From the NCBI RefSeq assembly GCF_004117055.1, contig NZ_CP026363.1, positions 3,154,001-3,218,000 of the forward strand: a stretch of 64,000 nucleotides of DNA, read 5' to 3'. The stretch's first letter is position 1. Every line of letters begins with the position of its first letter. The notes under the pieces are model-generated. The model ran no database searches. It was not told the DNA's origin and worked only from the letters and a program-made list of their open reading frames with translations. Of the stretch, positions 18,301 through 27,865 are shown in pieces. The translations under genes and the position numbers were made by a program. This stretch comes from Brevibacillus agri. GTDB lineage: Bacteria > Bacillota > Bacilli > Brevibacillales > Brevibacillaceae.

Positions 18301-20005
18301 CCTTGTTTGCGAGCAGCGGATTGGTCAAGCGGATGCGGCGGCAATGGCTCGCTGCAGGCTCCAGCAAGTTTCCTTCCGCGCCAAGCACCGTGTGCGTCGA
18401 GGTCACGCAAGCCTCCCGCAGCGAGTCGATGGGCGGGTTCGTCACCTGTGCGAACGATTGCTTGAAGTAGTTGTACAAAAGCTGCGGACGATCCGACAGG
18501 ACGGCGAGCGGCGTATCGACACCCATGGAGCCGATCGGGTCTTTTTGCTCGGCGACCATCGGCGCCAGCACTTTGTCCAGCTCTTCCTGCGTGTATCCAA
18601 ACGCCTTTTGCCGCGCCAGCAGCGCTTTTCCGTCAAGCTCCTCGGCAGCGCCTGCCTGTGGAAGCTGCTCCAGCGCGTGCAGGTTGTTTTTCACCCACTC
18701 GCGGTACGGCTGCTCGCTGGCGATTTTTTGCTTGATCTCTTCATCGGAGACGATTCGGCCTTCCTCCAGGTCGACCAGCAGCATGCGGCCCGGGCTGAGG
18801 CGGCCTTTTTGCACAATTTTTTCTTCCGGTACTTCCAAAACGCCTACTTCCGATGAGAAAATGATCGTATCGTCCGTCGTCACGTAGTAGCGGGCCGGAC
18901 GCAATCCGTTGCGGTCGAGAATCGCCCCGATCTGACGGCCGTCGGTAAAGGAAATCGCCGTCGGGCCATCCCATGGCTCCATCAGGCAACTGTGGTATTC
19001 GTAAAACGCTTTTTTGTTCGCGTCGATCTGCTCATCCTGATCCCACGGCTCGGGAATCATCATCATCGCGACGTGCGGCAGCGATCTGCCCGCCAGCGAG
19101 AAAAATTCCACACAGTTGTCGAGGATAGCCGAGTCGCTGCCTTGCATATCAATGACAGGAACGACTTTTTGCAAATCCGCGCCGAACAGCTTGGATTCAA
19201 ACATTTTTTCGCGCGCCCGCATCCAGTTCACGTTGCCCTGCAAGGTGTTGATTTCGCCGTTGTGAATCAAATAGCGGTTCGGATGCGCTCTCTCCCACGT
19301 CGGGAACGTGTTCGTGCTGAAGCGCGAGTGCACGACGGAAAAAGTAGAAGTGTAAGAATTATCTTGCAAATCCAGGTAAAAAGCATCCACCTGGCCTGGC
19401 GTGAGCAAGCCTTTGTAAACGATTGTGCGCGAAGACATGGAGGCGGCGTAGAAGTCAGCGCCTGCTGCGTGCTCCATCTGCTTGCGGATGACGTACAGCT
19501 TCCGCTCGAAGGCCATCTGGTCCGCTACATGTGCGCTCGCCCCGATGAATACTTGGCGGATAAAAGGCTGACTTGCTGCCGCGGTTTTGCCGATCTTCGT
19601 CGCATCGACAGGGACGGTTCTCCAGCCGAGCAGCTTCTGCCCTTCCGCTTCGATAATCGCGGCCAGCTTCGCCTCGTACTCATTGCGCAGGCTCTCCTCC
19701 ATCGGCAGAAACAACATGCCGACACCGTACTTGCCTGGCGCTGGCAGTTGAATGTTCAGCTCCTTACAGGCCTTTTTGAAAAAGGCATGCGGGATTTGCG
19801 TCAAGATTCCCGCTCCGTCACCCGTCTCGGGGTCGCTGCCTTGCCCGCCGCGGTGCTCGAGCTGGCAAAGAATTTTCAGTCCGTTTTTCACCATATCGTG
19901 CGTTGCTTTTGCTTTCAAATTCGCAATAAAACCGATTCCACAAGCGTCGTGCTCGAACATCGGGTCGTATAGTCCTTGCTTCGCAGGCATTCCGGTTCTC
20001 GTCAT
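15389..20005 (-). CDS. gltB: Glutamate synthase (NADPH) large subunit
   Basis: A 1538-residue enzyme that transfers the amide of glutamine to 2-oxoglutarate, giving two glutamates. In order it shows a short propeptide and the N-terminal nucleophile cysteine in HDACGIGF, the class II amidotransferase domain ([19 protein letters not shown]), the central domain, the FMN synthase domain ([19 protein letters not shown]), cysteines of the 3Fe-4S cluster ([12 protein letters not shown]) and the C-terminal beta-helix (GGTAYVLAE). Length is normal. In B. subtilis this gene is called gltA. The small subunit gltD is not in the window downstream, which is unusual for the operon. It is divergent from gltC with matching operators between. 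Confidence 0.97.
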   Translation of the reverse strand: MTRTGMPAKQGLYDPMFEHDACGIGFIANLKAKATHDMVKNGLKILCQLEHRGGQGSDPETGDGAGILTQIPHAFFKKACKELNIQLPAPGKYGVGMLFLPMEESLRNEYEAKLAAIIEAEGQKLLGWRTVPVDATKIGKTAAASQPFIRQVFIGASAHVADQMAFERKLYVIRKQMEHAAGADFYAASMSSRTIVYKGLLTPGQVDAFYLDLQDNSYTSTFSVVHSRFSTNTFPTWERAHPNRYLIHNGEINTLQGNVNWMRAREKMFESKLFGADLQKVVPVIDMQGSDSAILDNCVEFFSLAGRSLPHVAMMMIPEPWDQDEQIDANKKAFYEYHSCLMEPWDGPTAISFTDGRQIGAILDRNGLRPARYYVTTDDTIIFSSEVGVLEVPEEKIVQKGRLSPGRMLLVDLEEGRIVSDEEIKQKIASEQPYREWVKNNLHALEQLPQAGAAEELDGKALLARQKAFGYTQEELDKVLAPMVAEQKDPIGSMGVDTPLAVLSDRPQLLYNYFKQSFAQVTNPPIDSLREACVTSTHTVLGAEGNLLEPAASHCRRIRLTNPLLANKELAQLRANPYQEFRAKTLPILFAADGGEAALEQALEQLFAAADEAIAAGYTLLILSDRGIGEKLAAIPALLATSGLHHHLVRSGTRTKASLIVESGEPRDVHQFAMLIGYGADAVNPYVAIASVLDLIASGKLKDIAAEDAIEAYLQTAIEGVVKVMSKMGISAVQSYRGAQIFEAVGIHADVIDRYFTRTPSQISGISLDVIAQETLIRHAQAFSPEHSEEKLDPGSDFQFRRDGEYHLFQPKTVHALQKACREGSYEQYKIYAEMAGEQPFSALRHLLDFKSDRKPIPLSEVESVDSIVHRFKTGAMSYGSLSKEAHETLAIAMNRLGAKSNSGEGGEDPARYTTDENGDLRRSAIKQVASGRFGVSSHYLVNASEIQIKMAQGAKPGEGGQLPGSKVYPWIAEVRGSTPGVGLISPPPHHDIYSIEDLAQLIFDLKNANPRARISVKLVSKAGVGTIAAGVAKGLADVIVVSGHDGGTGASPKSSIKHAGLPWELGLAETHQTLLLNQLRDRVVLETDGKLMTGRDVVIAALLGAEEFGFATAPLVSIGCVMARVCHLDTCPVGVATQNPELRKRFKGDPQHAVNFMRLVAREVREIMAQLGFRSLEAMIGQSQVLTVSERAKAHWKAKHIDLSALLYQPAVSAEVGKYHQRNQDHKLEETLDRQMLLALCKPALEKQKQIQARLPISNTNRVVGTILGSEVTRRYGVHGLPEDTIRLEFYGSAGQSFGAFVPRGITLQLAGDANDYVGKGLSGGKIIVAPAKKSTFSPERNMIIGNVAFYGATSGEAYINGLAGERFCVRNSGVTAVVEGVGDHGCEYMTGGRVVVLGQVGKNFAAGMSGGTAYVLAEDHETFAARCNQEMVLLEKLTDQREIAEVKRLLENHAAYTGSPRAQALLASWPQTIAKFVKVIPKDYKQIISTMEELEKSGMKRQEAILAAFELNQKKSADKKAPKKKVPEQIGVLVGN

Positions 20006-20035
20006 TTATCTCCACTCCCTTTGCTCTCTCTGTTA

Positions 20036-20106
20036 ACTCAATTTTAGATTGAGTGAAACGATACAAACAATATATAATTTACTCAATATTAATCTCAAAA
20101 CGAGAT
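20036..20106. promoter_or_regulatory. GltC-box-like operators between gltB and gltC
   Basis: ATCTCAAAACGAGAT (20092-20106) closely matches the palindromic LysR box used by GltC in B. subtilis (ATCTCA core, GAGAT partner). A second inverted repeat, ACTCAATTTTAGATTGAGT (20036-20054), and a half-site ACTCAAT lie nearer gltB. The two sites on the divergent spacer fit a repression/activation pair. Assignment is by similarity and context. Confidence 0.65.
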
Positions 20107-20128
20107 CAATTGGGAATGGGGGGTATTC

Positions 20129-21031
20129 ATGGAGCTACGACAGATTCAATACTTCATTGAAGTGGCCAAGCGCGAGCACTTCACGGAAGCCTCGCACAAC
20201 CTGCATGTTGCCCAATCCGCCCTGAGTCGGCAAATCGCCAACCTGGAGGCAGAGCTTGGCGTCTCCCTGTTCATCCGCGAAGGCCGCAACGTCAAGCTGA
20301 CGGCAGTAGGCCGAATTTTCTTGCAGCACGTGGAAATGGCCGTCAACGAGATTGAAAAGGCGAAGCAAAAAATTGACGAGTTTCTCGATCCGGAGCGCGG
20401 GACGATTCGCGTCGGGTTTACGAGCAGTCTGGCCGCGAATCCTCTGCCGACTGTCATCTCCGGCTTTCGCGCGCGGTACCCGGACATCGGCTTCCAGCTT
20501 CGGCAAGGCTCTTACCAGGGGCTGATCGACTCCGTGATTAACGGAGAAATCGACCTCGCCTTTCTCGGCCCGGTTCCGACCCAGGAAAAAAACGTGCGCA
20601 GCCATATTTTTTTCGCCGAGAACATCGTCGCGCTGCTGCCCGCGAAGCACCCGCTGGCCAAGCAGCCAAGCTTGCGGCTGAACCAACTGCAGGACGATAC
20701 GTTTGTCTTGTTTCCCCCGGGGTTCATCCTGCGCAATATCGCCGTGAACGCCTGTGCGCAAATGGGCTTCGCGCCCAAAACCGCCTTCGAGGGCGAGGAC
20801 ATCGACGCGATTAAGGGACTCGTCGCCGCCGGTCTGGGCGTCACGTTGCTGCCAGAGCTGACCTTGACCGACAATGTGCCGCGCGAAACGGTGAAAGTCC
20901 CGATCAGCGAGCCGCTCGTGCAGCGAACCGTCGGCATCATCATTCCGAACAACCGGGAGCTGCCGCCTTCCGAAAAGCTGTTTTACCATTTTTTGAAGGA
21001 GTTTTTCGACGTATTGAGCAAGTACAGCTAG
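20129..21031 (+). CDS. gltC: LysR-family activator of glutamate synthase
   Basis: A 300-residue LysR-type regulator. The N-terminal winged helix (MELRQIQYFIEVAKREHFTE, then HVAQSALSRQIANLE) is followed by a periplasmic-binding-protein-like effector domain. It is divergent from the glutamate synthase large subunit with GltC-box-like palindromes between, exactly the B. subtilis arrangement, so it should activate gltB when 2-oxoglutarate is high and glutamate low. A run of G before the ATG supplies the ribosome-binding site. Confidence 0.9.
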   Translation: MELRQIQYFIEVAKREHFTEASHNLHVAQSALSRQIANLEAELGVSLFIREGRNVKLTAVGRIFLQHVEMAVNEIEKAKQKIDEFLDPERGTIRVGFTSSLAANPLPTVISGFRARYPDIGFQLRQGSYQGLIDSVINGEIDLAFLGPVPTQEKNVRSHIFFAENIVALLPAKHPLAKQPSLRLNQLQDDTFVLFPPGFILRNIAVNACAQMGFAPKTAFEGEDIDAIKGLVAAGLGVTLLPELTLTDNVPRETVKVPISEPLVQRTVGIIIPNNRELPPSEKLFYHFLKEFFDVLSKYS

Positions 21032-21042
21032 TCGTATCGAGA

Positions 21043-21112
21043 GGAAGAGCGCCGCAGGAAGAGTCGCCACAGAAAGAGTCGCCACAGTGGTGCGACCGCT
21101 TTTTTGCTAAAC
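21043..21112 (+). repeat. 15-base tandem repeat followed by hairpin and T run
   Basis: GAAGAGCGCCGCAG, GAAGAGTCGCCACAG and AAAGAGTCGCCACAG follow each other directly after gltC. The last unit leads into an imperfect hairpin (GTCGCCAC with GTGGTGCGAC) and CTTTTTT, which could end gltC transcription. Confidence 0.5.
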
Positions 21113-21194
21113 GGCTTTCCCGAAAAACGCTTGCTGCGGGGAGTGAGTCATGCAAGTACAGATGACGAAAAGTCGTGCGTTTTGGCACGGGGAA

Positions 21195-21225
21195 AAGCCC
21201 TGATGATCGGTTGTCATCAGGGCTT
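21195..21225 (-). terminator. Perfect 12-bp hairpin, probable terminator of the sulfur operon
   Basis: AAGCCCTGATGA and TCATCAGGGCTT pair perfectly over a seven-base loop. Read on the minus strand it is followed by TTTT, and it lies downstream of the last gene of the long minus-strand operon. The T run is short, so efficiency is uncertain. Confidence 0.5.
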
Positions 21226-21397
21226 GCTTTGTGTGGATTATCGTGATTTTTCGTGTATTTTCCGTTGGTTTTATGTGGGTTTTGTATAGCTTTCGTATGA
21301 TGTTCACAGGACTCGCGGTCGCTACGTCACCTGCTGCCGGGCCGCAGATAAAGCCCCTGCCTGGCCTCGCTGAACCGCCAAACTCGCAAAGCTGCCG

Positions 21398-21934
21398 TCA
21401 GCTCACGCGCGCCTCGTCCAGCCGCAGCCAGTAGCTTTTGACGTGCGTCTCGCCGTTGAAAAAGTCTTTGTCGGCCGCGCGGGCAAAGCCAAGCCGCTCG
21501 TACAGCTTCACCGCCGCCTCCATCATGTCTGTCGTGTGCAGGTGCAGCGTGGCTGCTCCCAGCTCGCGCGAACGGCGGACAGCCTCTCCGATCAGCCGGG
21601 CAGCGATCCCGTTGCCCCGCGCTTGCGGCGATACGGCCAAAAAGCGGATGATCGGCGAGTGAATTTCCAGCTCCGGACGGTCGTAAGCCGCCTGGGACGA
21701 AGCGAACAACTGGACGCTGCCGACGATTTCCCCGCCCCAGTCCGCGACGAGAAACGCAATCGTCTGGCGTCCTTCTGCCGATTCTGCGATTTCCTCCTTG
21801 TACCGCGTCCATCTGTCCACCGACAAATGCTGCTCATACTGCTGGTAAGCATCGAGCAGATGCTGTTTGATCCGCTCCCGGTCCTGGCTATTCGCATCGC
21901 GAATGCAAATGTCTCTCTGCTGCTTCGCCTTCAT
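21398..21934 (-). CDS. GNAT-family N-acetyltransferase (SnaA/YtmI-like)
   Basis: A 178-residue acetyltransferase, the same length as YtmI of B. subtilis. The acetyl-CoA loop reads FLAVSPQARGNGIAARLIGE, followed by HTTDMMEAAVKLYERLGFAR. It is last in a ten-gene run with two MetNIQ importers, a flavin monooxygenase, an M20 deacylase and a glutaredoxin-like protein. In the B. subtilis ytm/ytn and yxe loci such an enzyme N-acetylates S-(2-succino)cysteine as the first breakdown step. That role is proposed here from context; the substrate is not proven. Confidence 0.8.
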   Translation of the reverse strand: MKAKQQRDICIRDANSQDRERIKQHLLDAYQQYEQHLSVDRWTRYKEEIAESAEGRQTIAFLVADWGGEIVGSVQLFASSQAAYDRPELEIHSPIIRFLAVSPQARGNGIAARLIGEAVRRSRELGAATLHLHTTDMMEAAVKLYERLGFARAADKDFFNGETHVKSYWLRLDEARVS

Positions 21935-21961
21935 CGTCGGCTTCTCCTCCCTTTTTCCGGC

Positions 21962-22861
21962 TTAAAAAGCAGGGACAACCGCGACACCGTATTTGTCTTC
22001 AATAAACTTTTTGACCTCCGGTGAAGTGAGGGCCGCATCCAGCTTTTTGATCTCTTCGCGGTTCTCGTCGCCTTTGCGGACGGTAATCACGTTGGCGTAA
22101 GGAGAGTTGGCGCCTTCGCGGAACAGGGCGCTGTTCGGATCGATTTTCGCTTCCAGCACGACGTTTGTGTTGATGACGGCGCCCGCGAGATCAGGCAGCG
22201 CCCGCGGCAAGGTTGCGGCTTCCGCTTCTACAAACTCCAGCTTTTTCGGGTTTTCCGCGATATCTTTCGGCGTAGCCTCGTAGGTTGTCAGGCCGTCGCG
22301 CAGCTTGATTAAGCCTTGCTCCTGCAGCAAGATCAGGGCGCGGTATTCATTGGAAGGGTTGTTCGGAATCCCGATCTTGTCGCCTTCCTTGAGTTCGTCC
22401 TTCGATTTGAGCTTGTCGGAGTAAAAGCCGATCGGCTCGACGTGCACTTTTGTCGTGACGGCGAAATCGTAGCCTTTCTCGGTTTTCACCGAATCGAGGT
22501 AAGGCACGTGCTGGAAAAAGTTCGCGTCGATCTGCTTGTCGTGCAAAGCCGGGTTCAACTGCCCTTCGTCATCGAGGACGACGACCTCCAGATTCACGCC
22601 CTGCTCCTTGAGCTTCGGCTTGATAAATTCCAATATTTCCGCATGCGGGACAGGGGCCGCGCCCACTTTGAGCGTCACTTCTTTTGGCGGTTCCGCCGCC
22701 TGTCCGCCACTGGCCTGTGTCGACGCTGTGTTCGTCGCCGGCGCTTGTGCCCCGGAGCCGGACGACTGGCTGCCAGAGCCGCTTGAGCCGCAACCTGCCA
22801 CAAGCATGCTGAATGCCACCAATACGCTAAAAATGACGCCTAGACCTTTTTTCTTTCCCAT
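21962..22861 (-). CDS. MetQ-like substrate-binding lipoprotein (second transporter)
   Basis: The binding lipoprotein of a MetNIQ-type ABC importer. The N-terminal signal (GVIFSVLVAFSML) ends in lipobox VAGC, followed by a Ser/Gly-rich linker of about 40 residues and the NlpA/MetQ domain (HAEILEFIKPKLKEQGVNLE, DANFFQHVPYLD). ATG 22861 is chosen because the upstream in-frame GTG lies inside GGGGAGTGG, the ribosome-binding site. The family usually binds methionine, but the neighbouring salvage enzymes suggest a modified cysteine or other thioether. Confidence 0.88.
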   Translation of the reverse strand: MGKKKGLGVIFSVLVAFSMLVAGCGSSGSGSQSSGSGAQAPATNTASTQASGGQAAEPPKEVTLKVGAAPVPHAEILEFIKPKLKEQGVNLEVVVLDDEGQLNPALHDKQIDANFFQHVPYLDSVKTEKGYDFAVTTKVHVEPIGFYSDKLKSKDELKEGDKIGIPNNPSNEYRALILLQEQGLIKLRDGLTTYEATPKDIAENPKKLEFVEAEAATLPRALPDLAGAVINTNVVLEAKIDPNSALFREGANSPYANVITVRKGDENREEIKKLDAALTSPEVKKFIEDKYGVAVVPAF

Positions 22862-22902
22862 CGTTTCCACTCCCCTGGTTCCTCTGTTTTTAAAGTTGGA
22901 TC

Positions 22903-23571
22903 TTACTCAAACTTGTAACGCTTTTTGTTGATCGACTTGACGAGGAAATCGCCTGACCATTGAATCAGTTGAACCAAAACAATAATGATTAGGACGGTGG
23001 CGATCAGGACGTCCTCGCGAAAGCGCTGGTAGCCGAAGCGAATCGCCAGGCTGCCGAGTCCGCCCGCGCCAATCGCCCCCGCTACAGCGGTAAACTCGGT
23101 AATCCCGATAATTCCGATCGTAATCCCGCGCACCAAAGCGGGCATCGCCTCGGGGATCAGCACGCGAAAAATGATCGTAAACGGCGTGGCCCCGACCGAT
23201 TTGGCCGCTTCGATCTTCCCGGCGCTGACTTCCTTCAGCGCGCTTTCGATGATCCGGCCCAAAAACGGCGCGGCGCCAATCGAAAGCGAGACGATGGCAG
23301 CGGTCGGCCCCAGCGTCGTGCCGACGATCAGGCGCGACAAGGGCAAAAGCAGCACGATCAAAATAATCAAAGGAAGGGACCGGACGCTGTTGATGATCGT
23401 GCCGATCGTTTTGTGCAGCTTTGGTGCTTCGAGAATGCCGCCTTTTTCCGTGACGACGAGCGTGACGCCGAGGACAATCCCCATGGCTAGCGCGAACAGG
23501 GACGACCAGAACACCATGTAGAGCGTCTCCAGGAGCCCTTCCCAGAGCAAGTCAATCAGATCGCTGTTCAT
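22903..23571 (-). CDS. MetI-like ABC permease (second transporter)
   Basis: A 222-residue inner-membrane permease with five or so helices and the family EAA-type loop (GATPFTIIFRVLIPEAMPAL). The N-terminal DLLWEGLLETLYMVFWSSLF is typical of MetI. Its ATG overlaps the upstream metN-like stop by four bases (ATGA), so translation is coupled. It would form the channel for the adjacent MetQ-like lipoprotein. Confidence 0.9.
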   Translation of the reverse strand: MNSDLIDLLWEGLLETLYMVFWSSLFALAMGIVLGVTLVVTEKGGILEAPKLHKTIGTIINSVRSLPLIILIVLLLPLSRLIVGTTLGPTAAIVSLSIGAAPFLGRIIESALKEVSAGKIEAAKSVGATPFTIIFRVLIPEAMPALVRGITIGIIGITEFTAVAGAIGAGGLGSLAIRFGYQRFREDVLIATVLIIIVLVQLIQWSGDFLVKSINKKRYKFE

Positions 23572-24353
23572 ATCCCTGCTCCGACTCCTTCCATGACATT
23601 TCGCTTTTCGCGGTAATGATCGATAATGTGGACAAACCGTCTGGCCGTGTCGCTCTCCGGGTTGAGGAAAAACTTCTCCACCGTTCCGGTTTCGACAATT
23701 CGCCCGTTTTCAATCACGGCCATGTTGTTGCACACGTGCTGCAGCACGTCCAGCTCGTGCGTGATGAGCACAATCGTCAGGTTGAGCTGGCGGTTGATCT
23801 CGCGCAGCAGCTCCAAAATGGCGTAGGTCGTCTGCGGGTCAAGCGCAGAAGTCGCTTCGTCGCTCAACAGCAGATCAGGCTGGTTGACCAGCGCCCGGGC
23901 AATTCCGACGCGCTGCTTTTGTCCGCCGCTCAGTTGGAACGGATAGACGTTTTCCTTGTCGCCAAGCTGCACGAGATCCAGTATTTCGCGGACGCGGTTG
24001 CGGATGTACGGCTTCGGATGCCCGGCTACCTCCAGCGGAAAAGCGACGTTTTGGAACACCGTCCGCGCGTCGAGCAGATTGAACTGCTGAAAAATCATCC
24101 CGATTTTTTGCCGGGCCCGGCGCAGCTCTTTTTCCGGCAAATCGGTAATCACCTTACCGCCGATCTCGATCGTGCCCGCGTCCGGTTCTTCCAGCCGGTT
24201 CAGGCAGCGGATCAAAGTCGATTTGCCCGCCCCGGAAAAGCCGATGATCCCGAAAATGTCTCCTTTTTGGATGTGCAGATTGACGTTTTGCAAAACAGGC
24301 ACAATGCCTTTGGCTGTTTTGTACGATTTGCTCAAATTGGAAATGTGCAGCAT
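23568..24353 (-). CDS. MetN-like ABC ATPase lacking the NIL domain (second transporter)
   Basis: A 261-residue ATPase with Walker A GFSGAGKSTLIR, signature LSGGQKQRVGIARAL and Walker B LLLSDEATSALD. It ends soon after the ABC domain, so the C-terminal NIL regulatory domain of methionine importers is absent, unlike the copy at 28516-29607. This suggests the transporter is not feedback-inhibited by intracellular methionine. It lies six bases after the M20 deacylase gene. Confidence 0.9.
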   Translation of the reverse strand: MLHISNLSKSYKTAKGIVPVLQNVNLHIQKGDIFGIIGFSGAGKSTLIRCLNRLEEPDAGTIEIGGKVITDLPEKELRRARQKIGMIFQQFNLLDARTVFQNVAFPLEVAGHPKPYIRNRVREILDLVQLGDKENVYPFQLSGGQKQRVGIARALVNQPDLLLSDEATSALDPQTTYAILELLREINRQLNLTIVLITHELDVLQHVCNNMAVIENGRIVETGTVEKFFLNPESDTARRFVHIIDHYREKRNVMEGVGAGI

Positions 24354-24359
24354 CTGTTT

Positions 24360-25517
24360 TCACCCGCCTTTCAATGCATCTGCGGCCAAGTTGGCAAAGT
24401 AGTGTGCAGCAGGCGCAATCGCTCGTTCGTCGACGGTAAAGGCCGGATGGTGCCACTCGTTCGTCCCGGAGGTCCCGACGAACACGAACAAGCCGGGAAT
24501 GTGCTTCTGGTAGTAGGCAAAATCTTCGCCAGCCGGAGACGGTTCCGGCGCGACGACTTGCAACCCGAGCCGCTCTGCTGTCGTAGCGGCCAGCCTGGCC
24601 AGCGCGGCATCGTTTTGCACGGAGGGCGGTCCCTTGAACCAGCGCACGCTCGCCTTGGCCCCGTATGCCGCAGCCACTCCCTCGATGATCGCCTGAAGAC
24701 GCCCGGGTATTTGCCTGCGCACCTCTTCCTGAAACGTGCGGATCGTACCGCCGAGCGCGACCTTGTCCGGGATCACGTTCCAGGTCGTACCGCCATGGAT
24801 AGTCGTCACGCTCACCACCGCATTTTCCAGCGGGCTGACGTTGCGGCTGACGATCGATTGCAGCGCCGTGACGATCTGCGAGGCGGCGACGATCGGGTCG
24901 ATGCCAGCGTGCGGAATTGCGGCATGCGTGCCCAAGCCTTCCACTTCGATCTCGAAGCCGTCCACGCTCGCCATCAGCGCTCCCGGCTTGATCCCGACGG
25001 TCCCGACTGCGAGATCGGGCTTGTTGTGCAGGCCGAAGATCGCCGTGACGTTTGCGAGCGCCCCTTTCTCGATCAAGAGCGACGCACCCGTGCCTTTTTC
25101 CTCTGCGGGCTGGAACAGAAAGCGCACCGTTCCTGGCAACTGCTCCTCCTGCTGCTTCAGCAAAAAAGCGGCTCCCAGGATGACGGCGGTATGAAAATCG
25201 TGTCCGCACGCGTGCATGTTCCCGACGACCGCGGACGCGTACGGCAAGCCTGTTTGCTCCTGAATCGGCAAAGCGTCGATATCGGCCCGCAGCGCGATTA
25301 CAGGCCCGCCGTTTTGGCCGCCCACCTCTGCCACGACGCCCGTTTCCAGCGGCAGCTCGACGAGGCGAATCCCCGCTTCCGTCAGCCAGTCCCGAATCGA
25401 ACGCGTCGTTTCATATTCCTCGTAGGCCACCTCCGGGTATTGGTGCAACTGCCTGCGAATGGCGATCAGCTTTTGCTCGAAGCCAGTCCCTGCCAGCTCC
25501 TGCGTTCCTGTATGCAC
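24360..25517 (-). CDS. M20-family amidohydrolase (N-acyl amino acid deacylase)
   Basis: A zinc-dependent deacylase of about 385 residues. Metal-binding motifs are visible: RADIDALPIQE, ACGHDFHTA, AEEKGTG, and PSPAGEDFAYY/HHPAFTVDE near the C-terminus. Start GTG 25517 is preferred because AAGGAGAGG lies just before it; ATG 25556 is a weaker alternative. In related B. subtilis loci (YtnL, YxeP) this enzyme removes the acetyl group from the N-acetylated sulfur compound after the monooxygenase step, releasing cysteine. Co-transcription with the monooxygenase supports that here. Confidence 0.88.
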   Translation of the reverse strand: MHTGTQELAGTGFEQKLIAIRRQLHQYPEVAYEEYETTRSIRDWLTEAGIRLVELPLETGVVAEVGGQNGGPVIALRADIDALPIQEQTGLPYASAVVGNMHACGHDFHTAVILGAAFLLKQQEEQLPGTVRFLFQPAEEKGTGASLLIEKGALANVTAIFGLHNKPDLAVGTVGIKPGALMASVDGFEIEVEGLGTHAAIPHAGIDPIVAASQIVTALQSIVSRNVSPLENAVVSVTTIHGGTTWNVIPDKVALGGTIRTFQEEVRRQIPGRLQAIIEGVAAAYGAKASVRWFKGPPSVQNDAALARLAATTAERLGLQVVAPEPSPAGEDFAYYQKHIPGLFVFVGTSGTNEWHHPAFTVDERAIAPAAHYFANLAADALKGG

Positions 25518-25561
25518 CCGAACCTCTCCTTTCTCTGTCTGCTTTTGCGCTGGCATCGGTT

Positions 25562-26917
25562 CTACGACTCCACCTCCGAGAGCGCTCTATCGCGCACGGC
25601 CAGACGGTTGTACGGCTTTTCCAGGCCGAGATGCTCGCGCAAGGTGTCTCCTTCGTAATCCTGCCGATACAAGCCCCGCTCCTGCAAAATCGGAATCACC
25701 TTGTCCACGAACGCCTCCAGCCCTTGCGGCAGCACCGGAGCGATGAACATGAAGCCGTCCGCCGCTTCCTCGACAAACCATTTTTCCAGCACGTCGGCAA
25801 TCTGCGCAGGCGTGCCGATCAACTCGCGGTTTGCACCGCCTTCGAGCAAAGCGTACAGCTCGCGCAAGGTCGGGTTTTGCTTGCGAATCAGCTCCGTCAT
25901 CCATTCAAAATGGCTTTGAATCCCGTTGTCCTGCGGGAACTCCACCTCTGCCGCCGGGGTGTCGAGCGAGTAGCGGCTGAAGTCGACCTTGCCCAAGTAC
26001 CCGGACAAAAAGCGCAGCCCTTGCTCTGGCAAAAGCAGATCGTGCAATTTGCGGTGGATCGCTTCCGCTTCTTCCTGCGTATCCGCGACAATCGGGGAGA
26101 TGCCTTGCAAAATGTGCAACTGGTCAGGCGTGCGCCCGTAGTCGGGCAGCTTGCTTTTTAAGCTTTTGTAAAACGCTTTTGCCCGTTCGAAATCTTTTAC
26201 GTGCGAAAAGACGACTTCTGCGGTGCGCGCTGCCAGCCGCTGTCCCGGCTCGGATGCTCCCGCCTGCACGATGACGGGCTGCCCCTGTCTCGATCTGCCG
26301 ATATTGAGCGGCCCCTGGACGGAGTAGTACGTGCCTTTGTAGTTCAGCCGATGCATTTTCGCCGGATCGAAGAACACGCCGGTTTCCTTGTCCTGGACAA
26401 ACGCGTCGTCTTCCCACGAGTCCCACAAGCCTTGGACGACGTCGATGAACTCCTCCGCCCGCTCGTAGCGGTGATCGTGCTCCACATGCTCGGTGCGGCT
26501 GAAGTTGCGCCCGGTCTCCCCGGTGGCGTCTCCCGTCGTGACCACGTTCCAGCCTGCGCGGCCATTGCTGATATGGTCGACGGAAGCGAATAGCCGGGCG
26601 AGATTGTACGGCTCGTGATACGTCGTCGACGCGGTGGCGACCAGCCCGATTTTGCTGGTCGCCCCAGCCAGAGCGGCGAGCAAGGTCGTCGGCTCAAACC
26701 GGTTCAAAATGTTCGGGTGCGAATCTTCGTTGACCGCCAGGCTGTCGGCGATAAACGCGATATCGAACTTCCCGCGCTCGGCTGTCTGCGCCAAATATTT
26801 GTAGTAGTCAATGTCGATGCTGGCGTTTTTCCGCGCCTCGGGCAGTCGCCACGAGGCAACGTGAATGCCCGTTCCGACCAAATAAGCGGATAAGTGAATC
26901 TGTCTTTTTTGCGGCAT
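25562..26917 (-). CDS. FMN-dependent monooxygenase, NtaA/SnaA/YtnJ group
   Basis: A 451-residue flavin-dependent monooxygenase of the NtaA/DmoA branch of the luciferase superfamily. Landmarks are HVASWRLPEARKNASIDIDY near the N-terminus, [20 protein letters not shown] and [20 protein letters not shown]. It uses FMNH2 from a partner reductase. In the ytn-type pathway it oxygenates the C-S carbon of the N-acetylated thioether so that the side group leaves. A paralogue lies at 32480-33832. GGGGAGG precedes the ATG. Confidence 0.92.
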   Translation of the reverse strand: MPQKRQIHLSAYLVGTGIHVASWRLPEARKNASIDIDYYKYLAQTAERGKFDIAFIADSLAVNEDSHPNILNRFEPTTLLAALAGATSKIGLVATASTTYHEPYNLARLFASVDHISNGRAGWNVVTTGDATGETGRNFSRTEHVEHDHRYERAEEFIDVVQGLWDSWEDDAFVQDKETGVFFDPAKMHRLNYKGTYYSVQGPLNIGRSRQGQPVIVQAGASEPGQRLAARTAEVVFSHVKDFERAKAFYKSLKSKLPDYGRTPDQLHILQGISPIVADTQEEAEAIHRKLHDLLLPEQGLRFLSGYLGKVDFSRYSLDTPAAEVEFPQDNGIQSHFEWMTELIRKQNPTLRELYALLEGGANRELIGTPAQIADVLEKWFVEEAADGFMFIAPVLPQGLEAFVDKVIPILQERGLYRQDYEGDTLREHLGLEKPYNRLAVRDRALSEVES

Positions 26918-26974
26918 GGTGCCCCTCCCCTTCCGATCTTCCGCTAAAGCATGAGTGCGTCCGTCACGCAGCCG

Positions 26975-27817
26975 TCACGGCTTGCTGGCAAACGCCTCTT
27001 TGAAATTTTTCAGCTCCTCGACGGTCACTTGTGTCGGGATGTAGTTGCCTTTGTACGTTTCGGTGATGAAGTCCGACACTTCTTTGGACTGGTAAATGGC
27101 GACGAGCTTTTTCAAGTCTTCGCGGTTTTCGTTTTGCTTGGTCGTCGCGATTACGTTGATATACGGCTTGGCGGTTTTGCTTTCGTGAAAAATCGCGTCC
27201 TTGAGCAAAAAGCCTGCCTCGACCGCCACCCCGTTGTTGATGATCGACGCCGCTACGTCCTTCATGACGCGCGGGGTCGTCGCCCCATCGACGGGAACGA
27301 TTTCCAGGTTTTTCGGATTTTCCTTGATTTTGTCCGCGCCGCCAAAGCCGTCAAAGTTGTCCACGACCCGGATCAAGCCTGCTTCCTGCAGCAAAAGCAA
27401 GGAGCGCCCCCAGTTGGAATCGTCGTTTGGCACGGCGATTTTCGCGCCGTCGGGAATTTCCGCGATGGTTTTGTACTTGTCCGAGTAGATACCCAGTGGC
27501 GCGATGATCGTCGAGCCGACCGGAACGATGTCCGAGTTGTTTTTCGTATTGAACTGGTCCAAAAAGGCGACGTGCTGGAACGCATTCGCGTCGATATCGC
27601 CCTCCAGCAAGACCGTATTCGGGTTGACGTTTGCATTGAACTGCACCAGTTCAATGGCGAGACCTTGCTTCGCCGCCTGTTCCTTCACGAACTCCCACGT
27701 CCGCGATTCCGAGCCGCGAATGCCGATTTTCAAGCCTGTTTGTTCCGGTTCCGTTCCGCAACCCGCCGCGACAATCGTCACGAAGGCGAGCAGCAAGGAA
27801 ATGGCGAGCTTTTTCAT
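26975..27817 (-). CDS. metQ: MetQ-like substrate-binding lipoprotein (first transporter)
   Basis: A 280-residue lipoprotein with signal LAISLLLAFVTIV and lipobox AAGC, then an NlpA/MetQ domain (FNANVNPNTVLLEGDIDANA, FQHVAFLDQFN). It pairs with metI at 27866-28519 and metN at 28516-29607 to form a complete importer. Sequence differs clearly from the second MetQ-like protein, so the two transporters probably take different thio-compounds. Substrate not determined. Confidence 0.88.
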   Translation of the reverse strand: MKKLAISLLLAFVTIVAAGCGTEPEQTGLKIGIRGSESRTWEFVKEQAAKQGLAIELVQFNANVNPNTVLLEGDIDANAFQHVAFLDQFNTKNNSDIVPVGSTIIAPLGIYSDKYKTIAEIPDGAKIAVPNDDSNWGRSLLLLQEAGLIRVVDNFDGFGGADKIKENPKNLEIVPVDGATTPRVMKDVAASIINNGVAVEAGFLLKDAIFHESKTAKPYINVIATTKQNENREDLKKLVAIYQSKEVSDFITETYKGNYIPTQVTVEELKNFKEAFASKP

Positions 27818-27865
27818 CCGTTTTTTCTCTCCTCGTTCTTCTCTTCTGTCTTGGGCAAAAGATGG

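Noticed and set aside
15848..19972. Plus-strand open frames of 1002 and 326 codons opposite gltB
   Set aside because: Antisense shadows of a GC-rich gene; composition is atypical and no family is recognisable.
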